Below the pieces are notes generated by a model that was not told the origin of the DNA, made no database searches, and saw only the letters and a program-made list of their open reading frames with translations. The position numbers were made by a program, and so were the translations under genes. Shown piece after piece: positions 29,231-33,627 of a DNA stretch of 33,627 bases. The DNA is from Candidatus Pacearchaeota archaeon. GTDB lineage: Archaea; Nanobdellota; Nanobdellia; Pacearchaeales; GW2011-AR1. The stretch lies in assembly GCA_016784085.1 (NCBI GenBank), contig JADHVH010000002.1, positions 1-33,627 on the forward strand. The letters run 5' to 3'. Positions within the stretch are counted from its first letter, which is position 1. Every line of letters begins with the position of its first letter.

Positions 29231-32200
29231 ATGAAAAGAGGAATAACATTTATTTTTTTATTGAGTATAATAATTTTATCTAGTTCGGTTATTGTATCTG
29301 CTTCATGGTGGGATAAAATTACTGGAAATGTAGTTTCAGATTCTTGTATTGATTCTGATGGAGGATTAAATTATTATATTAAAGGGAATGCAACAGGATT
29401 TCTCTTTTCGGATAGTAATGAAATTGGAACAAGAGAAGACAAATGTGCTCAAAAAAGATTTGAGAATGGAGAATTTGTTGGTTGGAATTATGTTCAATCA
29501 TGCGAAGAAAATTGCGGAGTATCAGAAGCATTCTGTCATGAACTAAACTCAGGAAAGACTACTGCTAGTAGTTTAGAGTTTGGGTGTCCAGGAGCGTGCG
29601 AAGATGGAGCATGCTTACAGGAAATAGACATTTCTTGCACAGATAGCGATAAAAGTCTTTCAGATGATATTGGAGCAGGATTAAATTATTATAAAAAAGG
29701 AACTGTCACAATTTGGGTAAATAATCAAATTTCAGAAACAAAAACCGATTACTGCAATGGGAATCAATTAGTAGAGTTTGTTTGCGATTCCAATAAAATA
29801 GAATCTGGTGATTATGATTGTCCTAATGGTTGCAAAGAAGGGAAATGCTTAGAACCTTCTCAAAGTTGTACAGATACAGATAATGGCATCAATATTTACA
29901 AAAAAGGTTATAGAACAAATTGGAATAATGCATATGCAGATTACAAAATTAAGCAAGGAGATTATTGTATAAAAAATCCAACCATAACAAACAAAGGCAA
30001 TGCAATTGCAGATGAAGCAAAAAAGGTTTCTTCTTGTCAGGGAGAAGGATGTTATATTATTGAATATACCTGTCAAGAAGATTTAAGCAGTGCGAGTATT
30101 GGTTTTCCTTGTCCTAATGGATGCACAGATGGAATTTGTGTGGAAAGTAATGATAATAATAACTTAAAAGATTTATCAAAATTTTCTTCAAAGAATGCTT
30201 TTTTGGTTTCAGATGAAAATTGGAGAAAAGTTCTAACTATGATACCTTTGGCAGTTTGGACCAATACAGACAAGACAATCACCAAATATCCTCTTTTAAT
30301 ATATCATAAAGAAAATAATGCATTTGATATTGATTCAATTTATTATTTTTTTGAACAATTTAATACAAATAAAATAACCCACTTTGAAAATCTGCCCACA
30401 GACTTAGATTCTTTACTTCAGAGTTCTTTTAATATAGAACAAAAGCAAAATATGCTTGATTTTTGGGCAGAATACAAAGATGTTGTTTATGTTGAAAATA
30501 ACTATGAACTATCACTCTTGGCATCATCTTATGCTTCATTAATCAATGCTCCTTTGATAATCCAAGGTTACAATGATAATATTGATTTATTACAAAAAAA
30601 TGTTATCTGTGTTGGGAACCCAACACCTATTTGTGATGAGCAATATAATCTAGAAGAATTACAAGATAAGTATTTGGAAATGACGCAAACAAATAAGATA
30701 ATCCTTATTAACTCGGGCGATTGGGATATAACTCTCTCAACAACTACTCCATTTGAAACAGATAAATGTAATGAAGATATATTTGAGTTATATAGTAATA
30801 CCTCCTTAGCTTCTCAAATATTGGACAGTGCTAAGCACGAACTAATCTTAAGTGCGAACTCTCAAGATTATGTCTCCATTGATCAGTTTCTTGAAAACAA
30901 AATTGAAAGTTTAGGGATTGATGCAAATTATTTAACTATCATGTCCAGTCCTGACGCAATTCAAATGAGTAAAAATGAAAAAGATGATATTTGGTTTGAA
31001 GTAGACAATTCAATTTATGGCCGTTTAGGAGATGAGACTTTTCAAAAGCTATCTGTAGGAAGAATTTTTGGAGTTTCGGTTTCTGATGTTTCTTCCTATG
31101 TTTCTAGAGTTTTATTTTATCCTGATTTAGCTCTATCAAGTAAATTTGCAATGCTGGTTCCACATGGTCAAAGCAGTCCAGAGGAAGCAATTGGGGGCAA
31201 AATGCAACTTAAACCTAATGAAGAGTTATTAGAGTCTCTAGGTATGAAATCAGGAAGTATCTATTTGGACGAGACAAATTATGATTTATTCCCTTTACAA
31301 GTATTAGAAGACAAGATGATAATAAGCTATTCGGGACATGGGGCCCCTTCTGGATTGCAAGATGGAATTGGCACATTTTCAATTAGATCAGAAGATATTT
31401 GGCTTTCACCATCTTTAATGCTTGTAGAAGGATGTTTAACTTGTGCATATGAAGGGATATGGCCTGGAAATAAAAGGGAAGATTTATTTTGCACAAACAT
31501 TTTAAGAAGAGGAAGTTTGGGTTATATTGGAGCTGTTGATGAGTCAGGATCTACAAATTCTCTTTCAAAATATCTAATTGAAAATTTAGTAGAAGGAAAT
31601 TCTTTTGGAGAAATGATTAAAAAGATAAAACATTTTGAATCGTCTGTTATAGGGGGCTGTCGAGAGGGACAAAATGTTTATGCGCCCTTTTGTGAGCCTT
31701 ATTATATTTTAATTGGAGATCATACCATAAATCCAGGGTATAAATATCCTGAAATTGATACAACTGAAATAACTAATGAGATAAATAATCTTAATATAGT
31801 CTCTACAATTACCATGCCTCAATCAAGTCAACTAGAACAGTGGAGTAACTCATTTTACAAAATTCCCCACGGAGCAAATCTAATAAAAAGTTATATTGAG
31901 ATAGATCCAAATGATGATTCAGGAAATTCACTAAGAAGCGAAGGAATATTTTATTTTGATGTTGATTTGTCTGGAGAGTATAATTTCACTCCAATTAAAG
32001 CAGAGATGATAGATTCAAAGCTAAATGTTATTGAACTACCTCTTTCTCAAGTAGAAGAAGGTATTTTTGATTTTGTAAATCTTGATATTCCTAAAAAAAG
32101 ATTTGTTCTGAGCGTAGAGCCGATATATGACCAAAATACTGGGGCATATAAGATATTTGTGTCTTCCTCTTTTGGCGGAGAAATGACAATTGATGATTTT

Positions 32201-32506
32201 AGTCCAAATTATTCTTATAAAATTTACTATGAAACAGATGGAAAAATACAACCAAATATTGCAGAAAAACAAACAAAAGATAATAGTTGCATTGGTTGTT
32301 TTATTGATAATAAATGCTATCCATTTAATCATAGAAAAAGTGGAGAATTTTGTTCAATTAATGAAGGAGAATTTATTTCTCAATTAGAAGCAGATTCTAC
32401 TTGTGAAAATAATTTTGAATGTCTTAGTAATATCTGTATTGACAATAAATGTGTAGATACAAGTATTTGGAATAAATTTATTTCTTGGTTTAGAAATCTC
32501 TTCTGA
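29231..32506 (+). CDS. Large secreted gingipain-like (peptidase C25) protein with Cys-rich repeats
   Basis: A signal peptide (1-24) is followed by WWDKITGNVVSD and three Cys-rich modules (about 39-129, 135-207, 213-304), each beginning SC-x-D-[ST]-D and ending CP-x-[AG]-C-x-[DE]-G-x-C. Residues 320-830 resemble the C25 caspase-like fold: VGRIFGVSVSDVSSYV, the catalytic His703 in SYSGHGAPSG, the Cys735 in EGCLTCAYEG (Cys738 is an alternative), and YYILIGDHTINP. A beta-rich part follows, then two more Cys-containing segments (CIGCFIDNKC, ENNFECLSNICIDNKC), and an amphipathic end (SIWNKFISWFRNLF) that may hold the membrane. At 1091 residues it is probably a cell-surface protease. The flanks are inverted repeats. 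Confidence 0.8.
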   Translation: MKRGITFIFLLSIIILSSSVIVSASWWDKITGNVVSDSCIDSDGGLNYYIKGNATGFLFSDSNEIGTREDKCAQKRFENGEFVGWNYVQSCEENCGVSEAFCHELNSGKTTASSLEFGCPGACEDGACLQEIDISCTDSDKSLSDDIGAGLNYYKKGTVTIWVNNQISETKTDYCNGNQLVEFVCDSNKIESGDYDCPNGCKEGKCLEPSQSCTDTDNGINIYKKGYRTNWNNAYADYKIKQGDYCIKNPTITNKGNAIADEAKKVSSCQGEGCYIIEYTCQEDLSSASIGFPCPNGCTDGICVESNDNNNLKDLSKFSSKNAFLVSDENWRKVLTMIPLAVWTNTDKTITKYPLLIYHKENNAFDIDSIYYFFEQFNTNKITHFENLPTDLDSLLQSSFNIEQKQNMLDFWAEYKDVVYVENNYELSLLASSYASLINAPLIIQGYNDNIDLLQKNVICVGNPTPICDEQYNLEELQDKYLEMTQTNKIILINSGDWDITLSTTTPFETDKCNEDIFELYSNTSLASQILDSAKHELILSANSQDYVSIDQFLENKIESLGIDANYLTIMSSPDAIQMSKNEKDDIWFEVDNSIYGRLGDETFQKLSVGRIFGVSVSDVSSYVSRVLFYPDLALSSKFAMLVPHGQSSPEEAIGGKMQLKPNEELLESLGMKSGSIYLDETNYDLFPLQVLEDKMIISYSGHGAPSGLQDGIGTFSIRSEDIWLSPSLMLVEGCLTCAYEGIWPGNKREDLFCTNILRRGSLGYIGAVDESGSTNSLSKYLIENLVEGNSFGEMIKKIKHFESSVIGGCREGQNVYAPFCEPYYILIGDHTINPGYKYPEIDTTEITNEINNLNIVSTITMPQSSQLEQWSNSFYKIPHGANLIKSYIEIDPNDDSGNSLRSEGIFYFDVDLSGEYNFTPIKAEMIDSKLNVIELPLSQVEEGIFDFVNLDIPKKRFVLSVEPIYDQNTGAYKIFVSSSFGGEMTIDDFSPNYSYKIYYETDGKIQPNIAEKQTKDNSCIGCFIDNKCYPFNHRKSGEFCSINEGEFISQLEADSTCENNFECLSNICIDNKCVDTSIWNKFISWFRNLF

Positions 32507-32513
32507 TTAAAAT

Positions 32514-32532
32514 CTTCTTTTAAGAAAAGAAG
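32514..32532 (+). terminator. Hairpin after the C25-like gene
   Basis: CTTCTTTT and AAAAGAAG pair over 8 bases around AAG, eight bases after the stop codon. It may end or stabilise the transcript, but archaeal termination relies mainly on T runs, and the copy B element begins next to it. Confidence 0.35.
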
Positions 32533-32541
32533 CAAAAAGAC

Positions 32542-32696
32542 GGAAATCCCCATTTTCTTTTTTTAGAAAAAAGAAACAAAAAAAGCGCGCGTCTCTCTAA
32601 TACATAGCCCACCCAAAAAATATTATTTCAAAATCATACAAACGGCATTCTCAAAAACTTTGATTTTTTGCCTTCGGCATCGTTGCACTAAAAATC
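32542..32696 (-). repeat. Structured intergenic element, copy B (inverted partner of copy A)
   Basis: Read on the minus strand, it contains, from outside inward, GATTTTTAGTGC, TTTTTGAGAATGCC (32644-32657), GAAATAATATTTTTT (32615-32629), GAGAGACGCGCGC (32585-32597) and GGGGATTTCC (32542-32551), the same order as copy A. A TGCC-TTCG-GCA type hairpin stands near 32669-32680. The two copies face each other across the C25-like gene, like terminal inverted repeats of about 150-190 bases with heavy divergence between blocks. Confidence 0.6.
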
Positions 32697-32742
32697 AAGT
32701 CCTCCAAGTATTCGGACGAAACTAACAGGGCTTAATTGCAAT

Positions 32743-32779
32743 AAATTTGAAGTCCTAAAAATAGAAGGGGCGAACTCAT
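32743..32779. repeat. Left inverted repeat of the HD-domain gene
   Basis: AAATTTGAAGTCC (32743-32755) and GGGCGAACTCAT (32768-32779) recur as exact reverse complements at 33420-33432 and 33366-33377. The second block overlaps the stop codon of the HD-domain gene. Confidence 0.6.
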
Positions 32780-33321
32780 AAGATTTCTTTTTTCAGATTT
32801 TCTAATAACTCAGGGTAAAGAGATTTTCCCTTTTCTGTTTTGAATCTTTTTGGAAATTCTCTTTCCCACAAACTAATTACTTCTTGATAGCTTTCGGATT
32901 TATATTTTTCTTGAACATGTTCAACACATAATTTGCTCAAACTATCTGCATCAACGATAATTGCCTCGTCATCATTTTGAGAATCATGCTTATCTGCTGC
33001 CTTAATTAATCGGATTACTGTATTGATATCGGATTCTTCAAATTCCATTTTGCCTAAAACTTCTGTGACTAATCTTTGTGTATTTTCATTTGCTTTTTCT
33101 TCAAATTTCAGCATTTCTTGAAAATCCACTTTTCCTTTAGGCAAAATGTTAGACCATCCGATATCATGTATATAGGCAGCAGTAATCAATAAATCTAAGT
33201 CTTCTCTGCCCTCACCTAATACCTTAACCCATTTAACCACCCTTAACGCATGATTCCAATCACCCGCTCGGCAATTATCTAAATAGGGTTTGATTATCGT
33301 AATTAGTTTGTTTTCATCCAT
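32776..33321 (-). CDS. HD-domain phosphohydrolase-like protein, 181 aa
   Basis: The HD superfamily signature is present: a first His in WNHALRVVKWVKVL (His24), the His-Asp pair in AAYIHDIGWSNIL (about 53-54), a further KAADKHDSQ, and a late Asp in AIIVDADSLSKL. These residues normally bind a divalent metal and hydrolyse phosphoester or nucleotide substrates. The size fits small stand-alone HD proteins. It has no signal peptide, and the substrate is unknown. Inverted repeats flank it (12 and 13 bases), so it may have moved as a cassette. Its stop codon is inside one repeat. Confidence 0.85.
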   Translation of the reverse strand: MDENKLITIIKPYLDNCRAGDWNHALRVVKWVKVLGEGREDLDLLITAAYIHDIGWSNILPKGKVDFQEMLKFEEKANENTQRLVTEVLGKMEFEESDINTVIRLIKAADKHDSQNDDEAIIVDADSLSKLCVEHVQEKYKSESYQEVISLWEREFPKRFKTEKGKSLYPELLENLKKEIL

Positions 33322-33365
33322 ATAACAATTAGTTTGTAGAAAATCTTAATAAATCTTACTATAAA

Positions 33366-33500
33366 ATGAGTTCGCCCTCAATGTGTTCTCATTATTGTCG
33401 CTTTGCTCCTTGATAGAACGGACTTCAAATTTACTTCTTCGGCTTCGCCTCGACCACGCTGCGCTCTCGCCTATCGGCTCGGGGCAATTAACAGCGATTA
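33366..33500. repeat. Right inverted repeat and GC-richer structured tract, copy C
   Basis: ATGAGTTCGCCC (33366-33377) and GGACTTCAAATTT (33420-33432) are exact inverted copies of the left repeats. Then a GC-rich run with short hairpins (GGC-TTC-GCC near 33440-33450) ends in GCAATTAACAG. The rest of 33322-33577 is noncoding; I see no gene in it. Confidence 0.55.
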
Positions 33501-33577
33501 GACGAAATCGAGAAAAGGGCTAATACATTTTGAAGTAGGGCAAAACTTTTATAATCTCATAGTTTTTCAATAATATT

Positions 33578-33627
33578 ATGGCAGTAAAAATCACTTATTT
33601 TGTTCATGGAACGACAACTGACAATCA
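33578..33627 (+). CDS. Start of histidine-phosphatase-like gene, 3' cut by window edge
   Basis: ATG at 33578 opens MAVKITYFVHGTTTDN and continues off the window. The FVHGTT stretch is the N-terminal catalytic strand of the histidine phosphatase (phosphoglycerate-mutase-like) superfamily, with a variant VHG in place of RHG; related small proteins begin in the same way. A TATA-like TTTTATAATCT lies about 27 bases upstream. Only 16 codons are visible, so activity cannot be judged. Confidence 0.55.
   Translation, partial: MAVKITYFVHGTTTDN

Noticed and set aside
1..33627. CRISPR array, tRNA or rRNA genes
   Set aside because: I found no regularly spaced direct repeats and no cloverleaf or T-loop-like sequence by reading; a tRNA scan would be needed to be certain.

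Overview
This is an AT-rich stretch from an archaeon. The domain is shown by ribosomal protein S6e, a 577-residue aIF5B-type initiation factor, a Dph2-like diphthamide enzyme, a TrmB-type regulator, TATA boxes placed 23 to 27 bases before start codons (implying leaderless mRNAs), and a XerA-like recombinase. The composition, the many short orphan membrane or secreted proteins, and a TGNVV motif after signal anchors fit a DPANN lineage (Woesearchaeota or Pacearchaeota-like). That placement is an inference, not proven.

Layout. 1-2302 (minus): end of rps6e, a small membrane protein and infB. 2353-5878 (plus): an orphan gene, then a MacB/LolD-type ABC exporter (one ATPase, two FtsX-like permeases), facing a surface-anchored CARDB-like protein at 5881-6741. 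6839-8793 (minus): a PC4-like ssDNA-binding protein and three orphans, one a strand-rich 368-residue protein. 8903-14862: an oxidative-stress and Fe-S block with sod, a 32-codon ORF and bcp; a convergent Cys-rich HTH regulator; and sufB-sufS-alaX-sufU-sufC. The perfect palindrome ATAGTTAACTAT sits at the start-site region of sod and at the TATA/start-site region of sufB, so one regulator probably controls both operons.

14867-23282 (minus): a large extracytoplasmic copper and thiol block. It holds a CopA ATPase, CopZ, a small cupredoxin, a Met-rich membrane protein, DUF411, a rhodanese-CuA fusion, several Cys-rich secreted proteins, a DsbA-like protein whose two halves are in swapped order, a CPGC membrane protein, a membrane-tethered winged-helix regulator with a Cys/His/Met loop, and a TVP38-like protein. 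Its two downstream operons share the element TGAAACTAGTTWCACCAAAG at identical spacing from the TATA box. Two neighbouring proteins end in the same seven residues, GGMVGGC. I regard this block as the best candidate for an undescribed system: copper delivery to a free-standing CuA site with thiol and sulfur chemistry outside the membrane.

23394-24881 (minus): four orphan genes divergent from a TrmB-like regulator with an operator-like dyad. 25705-27897: dph2, an orphan CheD-like protein and ahpC. 27991-33627: a tyrosine recombinase followed by an apparently mobile or rearranged segment. There a 1091-residue secreted gingipain-like (C25) protein is flanked by inverted copies of a structured GC-richer element, and an HD-domain protein is flanked by further inverted repeats. 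The window ends in the start of a histidine-phosphatase-like gene. I found no rRNA, tRNA or CRISPR array.
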